From Synechococcus sp. WH 7805 (GTDB taxonomy: Bacteria > Cyanobacteriota > Cyanobacteriia > PCC-6307 > Cyanobiaceae), in NCBI RefSeq assembly GCF_000153285.1, contig NZ_CH724168.1, positions 2,023,455 through 2,087,454 on the forward strand: DNA of 64,000 nt, in the 5' to 3' direction. The position numbers and the translations under genes are program-made. This document shows positions 44,498 to 53,946 of this stretch, one piece after another; position 1 is the first letter of the stretch, and each line of letters starts with the position of its first letter. The notes below the pieces were generated by a model. That model saw only the letters and a list, made by a program, of their open reading frames with translations, ran no database searches and had not been told where the DNA came from.

Positions 44498-45445
44498 ATG
44501 CGTCTCCTGCTGATCGGATGCACAGGCTTGGTCGGGCGTGGGCTGATCCCTCTCCTGCATGAAGCTGGCCATCAACTCACTGTTGTGAGTCGACGATCAG
44601 CCTCCGCGGTTGGTCTGCCCGATGGAATCGCCCCCCAGCTGCACTGGATTCAGGCCGACCCATCCGCACCCTCCAGCTGGGCTTCCTCAGCAGCGCTGAC
44701 CCAGGCTCTTGCAGCCTGTGATGGGGTGGTGAATCTGGCTGGTGAGCCGATCGCAGAACAGCGCTGGACTCCCCAGCATCTGCGCCTACTCGAATCCAGC
44801 CGACTGGAGACCACTCGTTGTCTCGTTGAAGCGATGGCTGCGCTCGACACACCTCCCTCCGTTCTCGTGAACGCATCGGCGGTTGGTTATTTCGGCACCA
44901 GTGCGAATGCCCGGTTCGAGGAGAGCAGTGCTCCCGGTTCCGATTTTCTGGCGAGTCTCTGCCAGCGCTGGGAAAAAATGGCCGCGGCGAAGCCGGACGC
45001 CACTCGACTGGTTGTGTTGCGCATCGGCATTGTGCTGTCTTGCGACGGCGGTGCCCTCGCGAAGATGCTTCCAGTCTTCCGGACTGGATTCGGAGGACCG
45101 ATCGGGTCGGGTCAGCAATGGATGAGCTGGATCGAGCGCAACGATCTCTGTCGCATGATCCAGAGTGCTTTAGAGCAGCCTTCCTGGTCTGGAGCGATCA
45201 ATGCCGTCGCACCTGAGCCGGTTTCGATGGCTGACTTCGCTTCTGGGCTCGGACGCTGCTTAGATCGTCCCAGTTTGTTGCCGGTCCCCGGTCCCGTTCT
45301 TCAGCTGCTGCTCGGCGATGGCGCTCAAGTGGTGTTGGATGGCCAGCGAGTGTGCTCCAACCGGTTGGAGGAGCTTGCGTTCAGTTTCCGTTGTCCGACG
45401 CTTGACGCTGCACTCGCCGCTGCCACCAGCTCCAGCAGCCGTTGA
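44498..45445 (+). CDS. TIGR01777-type NAD(P)-binding epimerase-like protein
   Basis: A 315-residue extended short-chain dehydrogenase/reductase-like protein. LLLIGCTGLVGRGLIPLL is the Rossmann fingerprint, followed by CDGVVNLAGEPIAEQRWTP, typical of the TIGR01777 (YfcH, SDR39U1) group, and ending with a DUF1731-like C terminus (LEELAFSFRCPTLDAAL). Cyanobacterial members are often labelled cell-division inhibitor SulA homologues, without firm support. ATG at 44498. Its last 65 bp overlap the convergent small membrane protein gene. Confidence 0.85.
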   Translation: MRLLLIGCTGLVGRGLIPLLHEAGHQLTVVSRRSASAVGLPDGIAPQLHWIQADPSAPSSWASSAALTQALAACDGVVNLAGEPIAEQRWTPQHLRLLESSRLETTRCLVEAMAALDTPPSVLVNASAVGYFGTSANARFEESSAPGSDFLASLCQRWEKMAAAKPDATRLVVLRIGIVLSCDGGALAKMLPVFRTGFGGPIGSGQQWMSWIERNDLCRMIQSALEQPSWSGAINAVAPEPVSMADFASGLGRCLDRPSLLPVPGPVLQLLLGDGAQVVLDGQRVCSNRLEELAFSFRCPTLDAALAAATSSSSR

Positions 45446-45656
45446 CAAGGGCGGAGGCGATCAACAGACCGATCGCTGGGGTGAACAGGGGCTCCCAGAG
45501 GCGTTGAAACTGACGCATGGGGGCTTCAACCCCTTGACTGCTCCCCAGAATCGCCAAGGCGAACCAGCCCGCACCACCCAGAACCAGGAACACGTCAAGG
45601 ACCAACACGCGGTCCAACCACCGCTTCCAGATGGGCTCTTGCAATGGTGGGGTCAT
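45381..45656 (-). CDS. Small two-helix membrane protein, unknown
   Basis: A 91-residue protein from the ATG at 45656 (MTPPLQEPIWKRWLDRVLVL). Two hydrophobic helices (about residues 17-38 and 58-76) are joined by a short polar loop; the C terminus is basic (WWQRRVQRQASDNGN). I do not recognise a family with confidence. It follows the LpxB-like gene on the same strand with its start 6 bp past the stop of that gene, so it is probably cotranscribed. The 65-bp overlap with the convergent gene is unusually long. Confidence 0.6.
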   Translation of the reverse strand: MTPPLQEPIWKRWLDRVLVLDVFLVLGGAGWFALAILGSSQGVEAPMRQFQRLWEPLFTPAIGLLIASALVNGCWSWWQRRVQRQASDNGN

Positions 45657-45661
45657 GACGG

Positions 45662-46858
45662 TTATTGCACCAAGTCGGAAATGGCTTGGGCCATCCTGGC
45701 GCCTCCTCCGGCAGAACCAAGCCGTTGTAGGGCTTGGTGTTGACATTGCCGCTGCAGATCCTGGTCAAGGCGGCTCCTTTCGAGCAGATCGATGGCCAGC
45801 CTCGCCGAGGCTTCCAGGGTGGCTGTTTTCCCAGGTTCGCCCGGTGCACAGAACACCGTGGGGCCGAGCAGGCGTCGCTGCGCTTCGGCAAATCCCGCGG
45901 TGAACTGTGGGCCTTGGCCAGCGAGCTGCAGGACGGGGCGTGCCAGTCCCACCGCCTGTTCTGCAGCAGTTCCTGCCATGCACACCAACAGATCCGAGCT
46001 GTGCAAGACGGCTGCGAATCGGCCGCGTCGCACATGGATGCTGCAGTGCCCCCGCTGGAGCTGCAACCCTGAACCGTCGACCGCGTCGGACAGATCCCAA
46101 CCCCACGGTTGCACCAGCGCGCGAAGGGATGGGTCTTCGAGGGTGGCCACGAGAGCCAGATCAAGCTCAAGCGCTTCCCCCCTGAAGAGCTCTTTGGGCA
46201 AATGCTCGATCATCTGCAGAAGCAGATGAAGGTTCTGCTCAAGCTCCGGTCGGCGGCTCCCCGGCAGGAGGCCGATCCGCCGTCTCGCTGCTGGCAGTCT
46301 CCTGGTATCGGCCAGCACCGGGTCCATGAAGGGATTGCCGAGAAAGTGCACCACCCGTCTCAGCTGATCACTGAGATCATCGGCTGTGCACTGATCCCTG
46401 CTGAAGACGGCACGGAAGCGTCGGCTCTTCAGACAGGAGGCACATGGCCACGGCAAACGCAGGCGGCCCTCGTAATGGCTGGAGTAAGCCACGAGATAAG
46501 TGGCCACGGGGCGCCGGCACAGCCAGGCTGCCATCACAGGAATCACATCGCCGACCACGACCACGAGGTCGTAGCGATGGCCGATGCGCAGCAGCCGCAT
46601 CAACCTCCGCAGCAGATAAACCACCTGCCCTTGAATGAGTTCGGTCAGTCGCCCTCGCAGGCTGGTGTAACCCAGGCCTCCTGTACTGAATTCCTGCGTG
46701 CCGCCGATCAGGGCAATGCCAGCATCCCGGTAGGGCTGACCACGTCCCACCAGGGGCAGGGCCTCCACGGTGTGCCCCCGGTTTGCCAGTGCCTTGGCCA
46801 GCAGTGATCCAGACAGATCTTCGCCGTGACCGTTGCTCAGCAGGAGCAGGCGGCTCAC
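45662..46858 (-). CDS. Lipid-A-disaccharide synthase-related protein (TIGR03492 type)
   Basis: A 398-residue GT-B-fold protein distantly related to LpxB. LLLLSNGHGEDLSGSLLAKA at the N terminus, VVVGDVIPVMAAWLC, GNPFMDPVLAD and LLPGSRRPELEQNLHLLL are the family landmarks; the C-terminal nucleotide-sugar site includes LVCMAGTAAEQAVGLARPVL. The substrate is unknown, and it is not the canonical LpxB. Start GTG at 46858 lies one base after the TPR gene stop. Confidence 0.8.
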   Translation of the reverse strand: MSRLLLLSNGHGEDLSGSLLAKALANRGHTVEALPLVGRGQPYRDAGIALIGGTQEFSTGGLGYTSLRGRLTELIQGQVVYLLRRLMRLLRIGHRYDLVVVVGDVIPVMAAWLCRRPVATYLVAYSSHYEGRLRLPWPCASCLKSRRFRAVFSRDQCTADDLSDQLRRVVHFLGNPFMDPVLADTRRLPAARRRIGLLPGSRRPELEQNLHLLLQMIEHLPKELFRGEALELDLALVATLEDPSLRALVQPWGWDLSDAVDGSGLQLQRGHCSIHVRRGRFAAVLHSSDLLVCMAGTAAEQAVGLARPVLQLAGQGPQFTAGFAEAQRRLLGPTVFCAPGEPGKTATLEASARLAIDLLERSRLDQDLQRQCQHQALQRLGSAGGGARMAQAISDLVQ

Positions 46859-46859
46859 C

Positions 46860-47279
46860 TCAGAGCTCCAGCCACGCCTTCACTTTCAAGAGGGCAGGCC
46901 ACTCCGGGCGTCGCCGAAGTCCATCATCGATCGATTCGCGCAGATCACCAGCCACCTCGGGCGCCACAGCCAGAACCTGCTGAACCACTTCGATGTGGTC
47001 GCGGACACCTTTGGCTTTGGTCTCAAGCATGGCCAGGCAGAGGTTGATGCGCGCCTGCGGGTCCTGGGGATTGAGCTTGATCGCCATCCGTCCCGATCGC
47101 AGGGCGTCGTCTGGCTGATCACACAGCAGCTGAAGCCAGGTCAGGCAGGTCCAGCCAGCCGATTGTCTTGGCGCTGCGGCGGTGATCGTCTCGAAATCTC
47201 CAAGAAGATCTTCAGCAGGCACTCCGTCCTGGTAGCGGGCCATCGCCTGCTGGAACAGGGAGTCCTGAGTGGCATCCAT
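46860..47279 (-). CDS. Small TPR-like helical protein
   Basis: A 139-residue soluble protein made of helical repeats: MDATQDSLFQQAMARYQDGV, SAGWTCLTWLQLLCDQPDDA, NPQDPQARINLCLAMLETKA. The spacing suggests two to three degenerate tetratricopeptide repeats. Its function is unknown. ATG at 47279. It is followed after one base by the LpxB-like gene and preceded by iscA (63-bp gap) on the same strand. Confidence 0.7.
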   Translation of the reverse strand: MDATQDSLFQQAMARYQDGVPAEDLLGDFETITAAAPRQSAGWTCLTWLQLLCDQPDDALRSGRMAIKLNPQDPQARINLCLAMLETKAKGVRDHIEVVQQVLAVAPEVAGDLRESIDDGLRRRPEWPALLKVKAWLEL

Positions 47280-47342
47280 GGATGATCAACCGAGACAGCA
47301 ATCCATTCAGATTCCCATAGCGGGCCATGGAAAGGGTTCTGT

Positions 47343-47735
47343 TCAGACGGCAAAGGAGCTGCCGCAGCCACAGGTCTGCGTGGCATTGGGGTTGGTGAAA
47401 TTGAAGCCGCCACCGATCAGCGCTGTGCTGAAGTCGAGCTGCATTCCGTAGATATAAAGCAGGCTTTTCGGGTCGCAAATCACTCGGAAGCTCTGGCCAT
47501 CAGAGGCCGCGTACTCATAGCTTTCGTCATCGCTCTGGGTGTCTGAAGCCGGCACGAAATCCATCGTGTAGCTCATGCCACTGCATCCGCCGGATCGCAC
47601 GCCCACCCGCAGCACCTGGTTGTCACCCTGTTCGCCGCAGAGCTTGGCCAACTGCTTCATGGCCGGTTCAGTGATCAGGATCCCCTTGCCGTCTTTCGCG
47701 GTGTGCGCCGGCGCAGTGCTTGGGGTGGAGGTCAT
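47343..47735 (-). CDS. Iron-sulfur cluster assembly accessory protein (IscA/SufA type)
   Basis: A 130-residue A-type carrier. The three conserved cysteines are C51 (VRSGGCSGMSY) and C122/C124 (QTCGCGSSF), which hold iron or a [2Fe-2S]/[4Fe-4S] cluster for transfer to apoproteins. The N-terminal 18 residues are a Thr/Ala/Pro-rich extension. ATG at 47735. It diverges from crtQ over a 70-bp region that contains inverted repeats. Confidence 0.9.
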   Translation of the reverse strand: MTSTPSTAPAHTAKDGKGILITEPAMKQLAKLCGEQGDNQVLRVGVRSGGCSGMSYTMDFVPASDTQSDDESYEYAASDGQSFRVICDPKSLLYIYGMQLDFSTALIGGGFNFTNPNATQTCGCGSSFAV

Positions 47736-47736
47736 G

Positions 47737-47784
47737 GGAAACACAGGCTGGTTCCCTCACTCTATGGAGGCTCATACATAGAGT
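47737..47784. repeat. Two dyads in the iscA-crtQ divergent promoter region
   Basis: ACTCTATG (47759-47766) and CATAGAGT (47777-47784) are perfect complements with a 10-bp spacer. Next to it GGGAA (47737-47741) and TTCCC (47753-47757) form a shorter pair. Only 70 bp separate the two start codons, so a shared operator is plausible. Confidence 0.6.
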
Positions 47785-47805
47785 CGCTTCAGTTGTGCAG
47801 ATCAT

Positions 47806-49272
47806 GTGCGGGTCGCGATCGTCGGTTCAGGTCTCGCCGGCCTCTCCGCTGCTGTGGATCTGGTCGATGCCGGTCATGAGGTCAATCTCTATGAGGCTCG
47901 TCCGTTCATGGGCGGCAAGGTAGGCAGCTGGGTGGATGACGGCGGCAACCACATTGAGATGGGGTTGCATGTGTTCTTCTTCAACTACGCCAATCTCTTT
48001 GCGCTGATGCGCAAGGTGGGTGCCTTCGAGAATCTGCTGCCGAAGCAGCACACCCATCTGTTTGTGAATCAGGGTGGAGATCTGCGGGAGCTGGATTTTC
48101 GCTTTCCGATCGGTGCACCCTTCAACGGCCTCAAGGCCTTCTTCACGACCCCACAGCTGAGTTGGATCGACAAGCTCCGAAATGCCCTCGCCCTGGGAAC
48201 CAGCCCAATCGTGCGTGGCCTTGTCGATTACGAAGGGGCGATGCGCACGATCCGCGCCTTGGATTCCATGAGCTTCCAAGACTGGTTTGTCGGGCATGGC
48301 GGCAGTCCGGAAAGCATCCGTCGCATGTGGAACCCCATCGCCTATGCCCTCGGTTTCATCGACTGTGAGGCCATCTCTGCTCGTTGCATGCTCACCATCT
48401 TCATGATGTTCGCCGCCAAGACAGAAGCCTCCAAGCTGAACCTGCTCAAAGGCTCTCCTCACCGTTGGCTCACCGGTCCGATCCTTGACTACATCCAGGA
48501 GCGCGGCGGCAAGCTGCATTTGCGCCACCGAGTGAAGCAGGTGCATTTCACGGAAGGGGATCTCCCGGAGGTCACCAGCCTGCAGCTTGGGACCCCTGAG
48601 GGTGATGTGCGGATCGAGGCCGATGCCTACTTGGCTGCCTGTGATGTGCCAGGTATTCAGCGCTTGCTGCCTGAGGCTTGGCGGCGCTTTCCCCAATTCG
48701 AGGCGATCCACAAGCTCGAGGCCGTTCCAGTCGCCACGGTGCAATTGCGCTATGACGGCTGGGTCACTGAGCTTGGAGAGTCCCACGAAGAGCGTCGCCG
48801 GGATGTGTCCCAGCCTGCTGGGCTCAACAATCTCCTCTACACAGCCGATGCTGATTTCAGTTGTTTCGCCGATCTGGCGTTGGCGAGCCCTGAGGACTAC
48901 CGCAAGGAGGGGATGGGATCCCTATTGCAATGCGTTCTGACCCCCGGTGATCCTTGGATCCCCAAGTCCGTGGATGAGATCGTTGCTCATACCGACCAGC
49001 AGGTCAGAAACCTGTTTCCATCAGCGCGGAACCTCAAGCTCACCTGGAGCAACGTGGTGAAACTCGCTCAGTCGCTCTACCGCGAAGCTCCTGGCATGGA
49101 GCCTTACAGACCTGACCAGAGCACTCCGGTAAGCAACTTCTTTTTGGCCGGCAGCTACACCCGTCAGGACTACATCGATTCCATGGAGGGAGCCACGATG
49201 AGCGGACATCTCGCTGCCGCTGCCATCCTCAGGAAGCCGGCCCGGCTGGCCACAAACACTGCAGTCGCCTGA
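47806..49272 (+). CDS. crtQ: Zeta-carotene desaturase (CrtQ/Zds)
   Basis: A 488-residue FAD enzyme that converts zeta-carotene via neurosporene to lycopene isomers. [20 protein letters not shown] is the dinucleotide-binding motif, [20 protein letters not shown] the ZDS-type second block, and [19 protein letters not shown] the C-terminal FAD signature (compare GDYTMQR in CrtP). Start GTG at 47806; the ATG two bases earlier is out of frame. The downstream SRPBCC gene follows after 4 bp. Confidence 0.95.
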   Translation: MRVAIVGSGLAGLSAAVDLVDAGHEVNLYEARPFMGGKVGSWVDDGGNHIEMGLHVFFFNYANLFALMRKVGAFENLLPKQHTHLFVNQGGDLRELDFRFPIGAPFNGLKAFFTTPQLSWIDKLRNALALGTSPIVRGLVDYEGAMRTIRALDSMSFQDWFVGHGGSPESIRRMWNPIAYALGFIDCEAISARCMLTIFMMFAAKTEASKLNLLKGSPHRWLTGPILDYIQERGGKLHLRHRVKQVHFTEGDLPEVTSLQLGTPEGDVRIEADAYLAACDVPGIQRLLPEAWRRFPQFEAIHKLEAVPVATVQLRYDGWVTELGESHEERRRDVSQPAGLNNLLYTADADFSCFADLALASPEDYRKEGMGSLLQCVLTPGDPWIPKSVDEIVAHTDQQVRNLFPSARNLKLTWSNVVKLAQSLYREAPGMEPYRPDQSTPVSNFFLAGSYTRQDYIDSMEGATMSGHLAAAAILRKPARLATNTAVA

Positions 49273-49276
49273 ACCC

Positions 49277-49726
49277 ATGGGACGCTGGCTTGAACATTCT
49301 GTGACCACCGAGGTCAACGCTCCCGTGGACCGGGTGTGGGCTGTCTGGAGCGATCTCGAGGCCATGCCTAAGTGGATGCGTTGGATTGAATCGGTGAAAA
49401 CCCTTGATGATCCTGAACTCACCGACTGGACGCTTGCCGCCCAAGGGTTTCGCTTCCACTGGAAGGCACGCATCACCCAGCGCGTTGAAGCTCAGCAACT
49501 GCACTGGGAATCCGTCGGTGGCCTGCCGACCAAAGGCGCTGTTCGTTTTTACGTTGAGCAGCCGGAGCGCACCGCTGTGAAGCTCACAGTCACCTACGAG
49601 CTTCCCGGGGTCTTGGCACCACTGATGGAACCCAGCATCCTGGGTGGGATTGTTACCAAGGAGCTTCAGGCAAATCTTGATCGTTTCCGGGATTTGGTTG
49701 AGCGTGAACAGGCATCCGGGGTGTGA
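49277..49726 (+). CDS. SRPBCC (cyclase/dehydrase-like) protein
   Basis: A 149-residue START-like helix-grip protein: VTTEVNAPVDRVWAVWSDLE, MPKWMRWIESVKTLDD, then beta strands and the long C-terminal helix (TKELQANLDRFRDLVERE). Such proteins bind a hydrophobic ligand; polyketide cyclases and COQ10-like proteins belong here. Position 4 bp after crtQ is common in cyanobacteria and suggests a role with carotenoids or quinones (inference). Confidence 0.82.
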   Translation: MGRWLEHSVTTEVNAPVDRVWAVWSDLEAMPKWMRWIESVKTLDDPELTDWTLAAQGFRFHWKARITQRVEAQQLHWESVGGLPTKGAVRFYVEQPERTAVKLTVTYELPGVLAPLMEPSILGGIVTKELQANLDRFRDLVEREQASGV

Positions 49727-49748
49727 ACAGAGTGCCAGATGGGTCTTC

Positions 49749-50288
49749 TTGCGCGCTCTCGTGCGAGGGGTCAGTTTGGCCGGACTGCTCTGGATCCTGA
49801 TCAGCGCTTGCGGCAGTGACTCAACTCAGAACGCTGCGCCTGGGTTAAAGCCGCCTGAGGTTGAGGACTTTGCCTCTGAACCCTCCGAGACTTCTCCTGA
49901 GCGGCTTGCCCCGTCCTCCTCGTTTGTGCCCCTGCCCAGTCTTGAGCAGGTGCTCAGCGCGGTTCCCGATGGCCGCCCTGATCCCTTCGCTCCTGTGGCT
50001 TCTGCTGGTTCAATAACGGCTCCTGCGCCCAGTGCATCCGATGCTGATCAACAGCCGGGCCTTGTGCTCCAGGTTCAAGGGGTGCTCGCGGTCGGTGGTC
50101 AGCGTCGTGCGCTGGTGACCACAGCGGAAGGATCCGGACCGGTCTGTGTCGGCGAGAGAGGTCGTTGCCCTGGCGACTCGAGCGCTTTACTCCCCGTGGG
50201 ATGGGTGGTGCAGGCCATCGACCTGCGCCGCGGCTGCCTCACTGTTTCGGTGGCCGGTCAAACAGAATCTCCGTTTTGCATTGCCTGA
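49749..50288 (+). CDS. Predicted lipoprotein of unknown function
   Basis: About 179 residues. The N terminus has a hydrophobic stretch SLAGLLWILISAC followed by GSDS, a good lipobox with the lipidated cysteine. A long Pro/Ser/Glu-rich linker follows, then a small domain with paired cysteines (GPVCVGERGRCPG and RGCLTVSVAG... SPFCIA). Start is TTG at 49749 or GTG at 49761; neither has a strong ribosome-binding site. The PDPFAP element resembles pilus-assembly PilP-type or secretion accessory proteins, but that is only a resemblance. It converges on hemD with a 31-bp overlap. Confidence 0.65.
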   Translation: MRALVRGVSLAGLLWILISACGSDSTQNAAPGLKPPEVEDFASEPSETSPERLAPSSSFVPLPSLEQVLSAVPDGRPDPFAPVASAGSITAPAPSASDADQQPGLVLQVQGVLAVGGQRRALVTTAEGSGPVCVGERGRCPGDSSALLPVGWVVQAIDLRRGCLTVSVAGQTESPFCIA

Positions 50289-51076
50289 ACACAAGCCATC
50301 ACCAGGCCCTCGAGATCATGGGGATGGGCTTCCTGGTCCACACGGCCCAGCAGCTTGCGGCACCGTTCACTGGTCTGCGGACCGATCGACACCACGGCAG
50401 CCCGTTGGAGCTGGGTTGTCGCCTCCTCCTCCCCCATGCTCTGTGCCAGCAGATGTGTGGTGTGCAGCACCGTTTTGCCGCTGGTGAAACAGATCGCATC
50501 CACTGACCCGGCTCGCAAGGCATCCAGCGTTGCTGCTGGGATCGCCTCCGGACAGCGGGACTCGTAAGCCGGCACCTCCACAACCCGCGCGCCGGCTTCA
50601 CCGAAAGCTTCCGCCAGAACGGTGCGGCCGCCGCTCTGGACCCGTGGCAGCAGGATGCGCAGTCCCCAGCCAGACACCGGGAAGTGTTCGATCAGGCTGT
50701 CGGCGACAAACTCGGGGGGCACGAAATCCGCCTCTGAGCCCAGCTCCTCCAGGCGTCTGGCGGTCTTGCGTCCCACCGCTGCAATTTTGAGGCTGGCCGG
50801 TCGATGGGCCAGGGTCCGCCCCTGCTTCTGCAGCCGATCTTCCACAGCTTCCACTCCGTTCGCGCTGGAGACGATCAGCCAGTGAAAGGTGTCCCATTCA
50901 GCCAGAGCATCGTCGAGGGCGCCCCAGTGATCCGGAGGGCCGATCTCCAGAGCCGGCAAATCGAGAACCTTGGCGCCGAGTGCTTCCAGCAGTCGGCGAC
51001 CTTCACTCTGCTGCTCCACCGCTCGGGTCATCACCACGGTGCGTCCCTGCAGCGGAGAGGCCTCGTCAGTGGTCAT
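50258..51076 (-). CDS. hemD: Uroporphyrinogen-III synthase
   Basis: A 272-residue two-lobed enzyme that cyclises hydroxymethylbilane to uroporphyrinogen III for heme, chlorophyll and cobalamin. Conserved parts are TVVMTRAVEQQSEGRRLLEA, LIVSSANGVEAV, LLPRVQSGGRTVLAEA, VVEVPAYESR and CFTSGKTVLH, with VVSIGPQTSERC near the end. ATG at 51076 overlaps the stop of the GT2-TPR gene by 4 bp, so the two are cotranscribed. Confidence 0.9.
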   Translation of the reverse strand: MTTDEASPLQGRTVVMTRAVEQQSEGRRLLEALGAKVLDLPALEIGPPDHWGALDDALAEWDTFHWLIVSSANGVEAVEDRLQKQGRTLAHRPASLKIAAVGRKTARRLEELGSEADFVPPEFVADSLIEHFPVSGWGLRILLPRVQSGGRTVLAEAFGEAGARVVEVPAYESRCPEAIPAATLDALRAGSVDAICFTSGKTVLHTTHLLAQSMGEEEATTQLQRAAVVSIGPQTSERCRKLLGRVDQEAHPHDLEGLVMACVQAMQNGDSV

Positions 51077-52281
51077 TGAGCGCTCCCGTCCAATTTCACA
51101 ATCCCGCTCACCTGGGCCTGAAGAGCCCCGGCCTCCTTGGCACGGTTCTGTTGACGGAGCTTGTCGATCGCTGCGCGGAAGCTGGCGCGCGCACCGTCGA
51201 TATCGCCACCCATCAGTCGCGCGACGGCGAAGTTCTGGTGGCTTTCCGCGTGATCGGGATTGAGCTCGAGTGAACGCTCGTAGGCGCGCAGGGATGCAGC
51301 GAGGTCGCCCCGGCGTCGTTCCATCAGGCCGAGGTTGTACCAGGCCAGCGCTACTTCAGGGGCACGCTGGCAGGCTGTGGTGGTGAGCTGAATCGCCTCA
51401 TCCAGCTGATTGGCCTGCATCAGCAAGGCGGCCAGGTTCAGCCGGGCACCGAGGCTCAAACGCACATCCAAGGCCAGATCCAGCGCCTGCCTGTAGTAGC
51501 TCTCAGCTGCATCAGCATCCTCAGGTGCCAAGGCGATCCCCAGATTGAGCAGCAACTCATAGCGCTCAGCCGTTCTTCCTGCTCCATCCGGAAGCTGCCC
51601 GAGCCCTTTGCGCAAGAGATTCACACCTCGCTCATGGTTGCCACTGCTCACCTCCAGTGCCCCGAGCTTGGTGCAGGCATAGGGATCATCCGGCTGATCC
51701 TCCAACCACTGCTCCATCGAACGACGCAGTCGTTCGGCCTTGTCACTCTGGTTCAGGAGCTCAGGGCGGTAGCCGTCGTGCAGCAACGCCGGTTCCGCGC
51801 AGTTCGCCACCCGCCAATGCGGTTCCTGCTGCAGGATCTCGGTCACGCTGTCGTCAATCATCGAGTGATAAGGCCGACTCCAGCGGATTCGAGGATCCCG
51901 TCGGAACAGCCGGCTCACATTCGAATACGGGGCCATGGCAGCTCCCAGTTCGTGGCGAAGCAGATTGATCACCAGAACATCCGGTTGAGCCATCAGTGCT
52001 CGAATCGCCGGGATGGCCTCTGCGCGCAGGCGTTCATCGGCGTCCAGCACCAGCACCCAGTCCCCCTTCACGTGCTCGAGTGCCGCGTTTCTCGCTGGTG
52101 CGAAGTCCCCGGGCCAGTCCATCCGTTCCACCCGGGCACCGGCAGCTTCAGCCAGCGCCACGGTGTTGTCCGTTGAGCCGGTGTCGAGCAGAACCATCTC
52201 GTCGACGATTCCTTTCACCGAGTTCAGGCAGGCATCGATGCGCTCGGCTTCGTCGCGGACGATCATCGAGAGGCTGAGCAT
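51073..52281 (-). CDS. Glycosyltransferase family 2 with C-terminal TPR domain
   Basis: A 402-residue soluble protein. GT2 domain about residues 1-190: SLSMIVRDEAERIDACLNSV, VLLDTGSTDNT, PGDFAPARNAALEH and the DxD-like VLVLDADERL. From about residue 195 on it consists of TPRs (YACTKLGALEVSSGNHERGV, VALAWYNLGLMERRRGDLAA, SLELNPDHAESHQNFAVARL). Such GT2-TPR proteins are widespread in cyanobacteria; the acceptor is unknown. Start ATG at 52281 (an alternative lies five codons earlier). It overlaps hemD by 4 bp. Confidence 0.88.
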   Translation of the reverse strand: MLSLSMIVRDEAERIDACLNSVKGIVDEMVLLDTGSTDNTVALAEAAGARVERMDWPGDFAPARNAALEHVKGDWVLVLDADERLRAEAIPAIRALMAQPDVLVINLLRHELGAAMAPYSNVSRLFRRDPRIRWSRPYHSMIDDSVTEILQQEPHWRVANCAEPALLHDGYRPELLNQSDKAERLRRSMEQWLEDQPDDPYACTKLGALEVSSGNHERGVNLLRKGLGQLPDGAGRTAERYELLLNLGIALAPEDADAAESYYRQALDLALDVRLSLGARLNLAALLMQANQLDEAIQLTTTACQRAPEVALAWYNLGLMERRRGDLAASLRAYERSLELNPDHAESHQNFAVARLMGGDIDGARASFRAAIDKLRQQNRAKEAGALQAQVSGIVKLDGSAQ

Positions 52282-52317
52282 GATGTCGTCTCGCACTGGC
52301 GCCGAGATTAGAGCCGT

Positions 52318-53946
52318 TCAGTCGGTGAATTCGGTCCCCAGCTCCAGCGTGTTCTCGTCCCCAAGCAACTGAACCATCAGCATCTGCTGGGCAGCAGCCA
52401 TCTGCCCAGGGCTGTAGGCGGCGGGGATGGTGTCGGGCAGAAGCGTTCGCAGGCTTTCCCATCGGTAGGGGCAGCCATACACAGCCATCCCTGCCAGGCG
52501 GTTCAGCTTCAGAAGCTGGCGGATGGCTGCAGGCCATGGATCATCACGATCCCGGCCTGCGCGGAATGGGTTGCCGCGCAGAAACAGCTGCAGCAAAACC
52601 GGTCCGTCATCCAGGCGATCCAGGGCCAAAGGATTGTCTTCCTGTGGAGGTTCATGCCAGGGGCTGATCCCGAGGTCATGGCAAATGATTGGCCTGAATC
52701 CGCGGCTGGCGGGCCAGACGATGGCCGGAGCATCAGGGCGCAAGAATGGGCAGCCCAGCACTCCATCCACGCGGATCAGGGTCACACCGCCAGCAGCGGG
52801 TGGATGCACCGGAGTCGCTCCCTGTCGTTCGAGGGTGGTGCTCACCAACTCGAGGGCGAGCTGATGCTCGTTTGTGGTTTCTCCCGCCTCAGGCGCTGAA
52901 GCGCCTTCGGTCCTGGCTTGGTCCCCGCTGCAGCGTTGCAGAGCGTCCCGACGTCTCTGCAGAGACTGCTCAAGGCGTAGGGAGGGGATGCGCCCGCTGT
53001 CGAGAGCTGCGCAGACAGCGTCAATGGCCTTGTCTGCATCGGCGGGCATCAGGATCAGGTCCGCCCCGGCTTCGAAGGCCTGCACTGCAGCCTCCCCAGG
53101 ACCCACCAGGCCTGTGATCGCTTCCATCACCAGGGCATCGGTGACGATGAGTCCTTGGAAATCAAGAGAATCTCTGAGCAGGTCGGTCAGCACCCTGGGA
53201 GACAGGGTCGCGGGCCGATCGGCATCAAGGGATGGAATCATCAAATGCGCGGTCATCACGCTGTCCACCCCTGCAGCGATGAGCTGACGGAACGGCCTCA
53301 GTTCGATTTGATCGAGCCGCTCCCGCGAATGCTTCAGTACCGGCAGCTCCAGATGGGAATCCTGGGCTGTGTCCCCGTGTCCAGGGAAATGTTTGGCGCA
53401 ACCAAGAACGCCTCCGGCCTGAAGGCCGCGCTGGAATGCTTCAGCCAGCGCAGCGGTGGCTTCAGGAACCTGGCCCCAAGCCCTCACATTGATCACTGGA
53501 TTGTCCGGGTTGCTGTTGACATCGCAAACCGGCGCCAGCACCCAATTGAGTCCGCATCGGCGGGCCTGGTCAGCAGTGCAGCGCCCGTAGCGTTCGGCAA
53601 GAAGCCTCGCCTTCGCCGGGTCGTTCGACTGCAGACGGCCCAAGGCCATCGGTGGGACCAGCCAGGTGGCGCCCTCAAAGCGCTGACCGACCCCCTCCTC
53701 CACGTCGGCGCAGAGCAGCAGATCCTCATCACCGGCCCAGGAGCGCAGCGTTCGGCAGCGCTGCTGCAGTTCTGTGGCCGTGCCTCCCAGGAGAATCACG
53801 CCGCCGACGCCGTTTGCCAGTAAGCGTTCAAGCTCCCCGTTGCTCAATTCCCAGCGGGGGTATCGCCGTTGGTGATCGCTGGAATGACCGCTGGCCCTCA
53901 CCACCAGCAGCTGGGACACCGCCCGCCTCTGCTCAGCTGCGTTCAT
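52318..53946 (-). CDS. Beta-N-acetylhexosaminidase (glycoside hydrolase family 3, NagZ type)
   Basis: A 542-residue GH3 protein. [19 protein letters not shown], the [16 protein letters not shown] block, and the [14 protein letters not shown] motif with the His-Asp dyad characteristic of NagZ-type enzymes, plus the nucleophile region [11 protein letters not shown]. It removes N-acetylglucosamine from muropeptides in peptidoglycan turnover. The part after about residue 330 is longer than in enterobacterial NagZ and may be a second domain. ATG at 53946 (an in-frame ATG lies at 53961). It overlaps the end of rbfA by 14 bp. Confidence 0.88.
   Translation of the reverse strand: MNAAEQRRAVSQLLVVRASGHSSDHQRRYPRWELSNGELERLLANGVGGVILLGGTATELQQRCRTLRSWAGDEDLLLCADVEEGVGQRFEGATWLVPPMALGRLQSNDPAKARLLAERYGRCTADQARRCGLNWVLAPVCDVNSNPDNPVINVRAWGQVPEATAALAEAFQRGLQAGGVLGCAKHFPGHGDTAQDSHLELPVLKHSRERLDQIELRPFRQLIAAGVDSVMTAHLMIPSLDADRPATLSPRVLTDLLRDSLDFQGLIVTDALVMEAITGLVGPGEAAVQAFEAGADLILMPADADKAIDAVCAALDSGRIPSLRLEQSLQRRRDALQRCSGDQARTEGASAPEAGETTNEHQLALELVSTTLERQGATPVHPPAAGGVTLIRVDGVLGCPFLRPDAPAIVWPASRGFRPIICHDLGISPWHEPPQEDNPLALDRLDDGPVLLQLFLRGNPFRAGRDRDDPWPAAIRQLLKLNRLAGMAVYGCPYRWESLRTLLPDTIPAAYSPGQMAAAQQMLMVQLLGDENTLELGTEFTD

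Noticed and set aside
47827-48786. 319-codon minus-strand frame opposite crtQ
   Set aside because: Shadow of a clearly identified desaturase.
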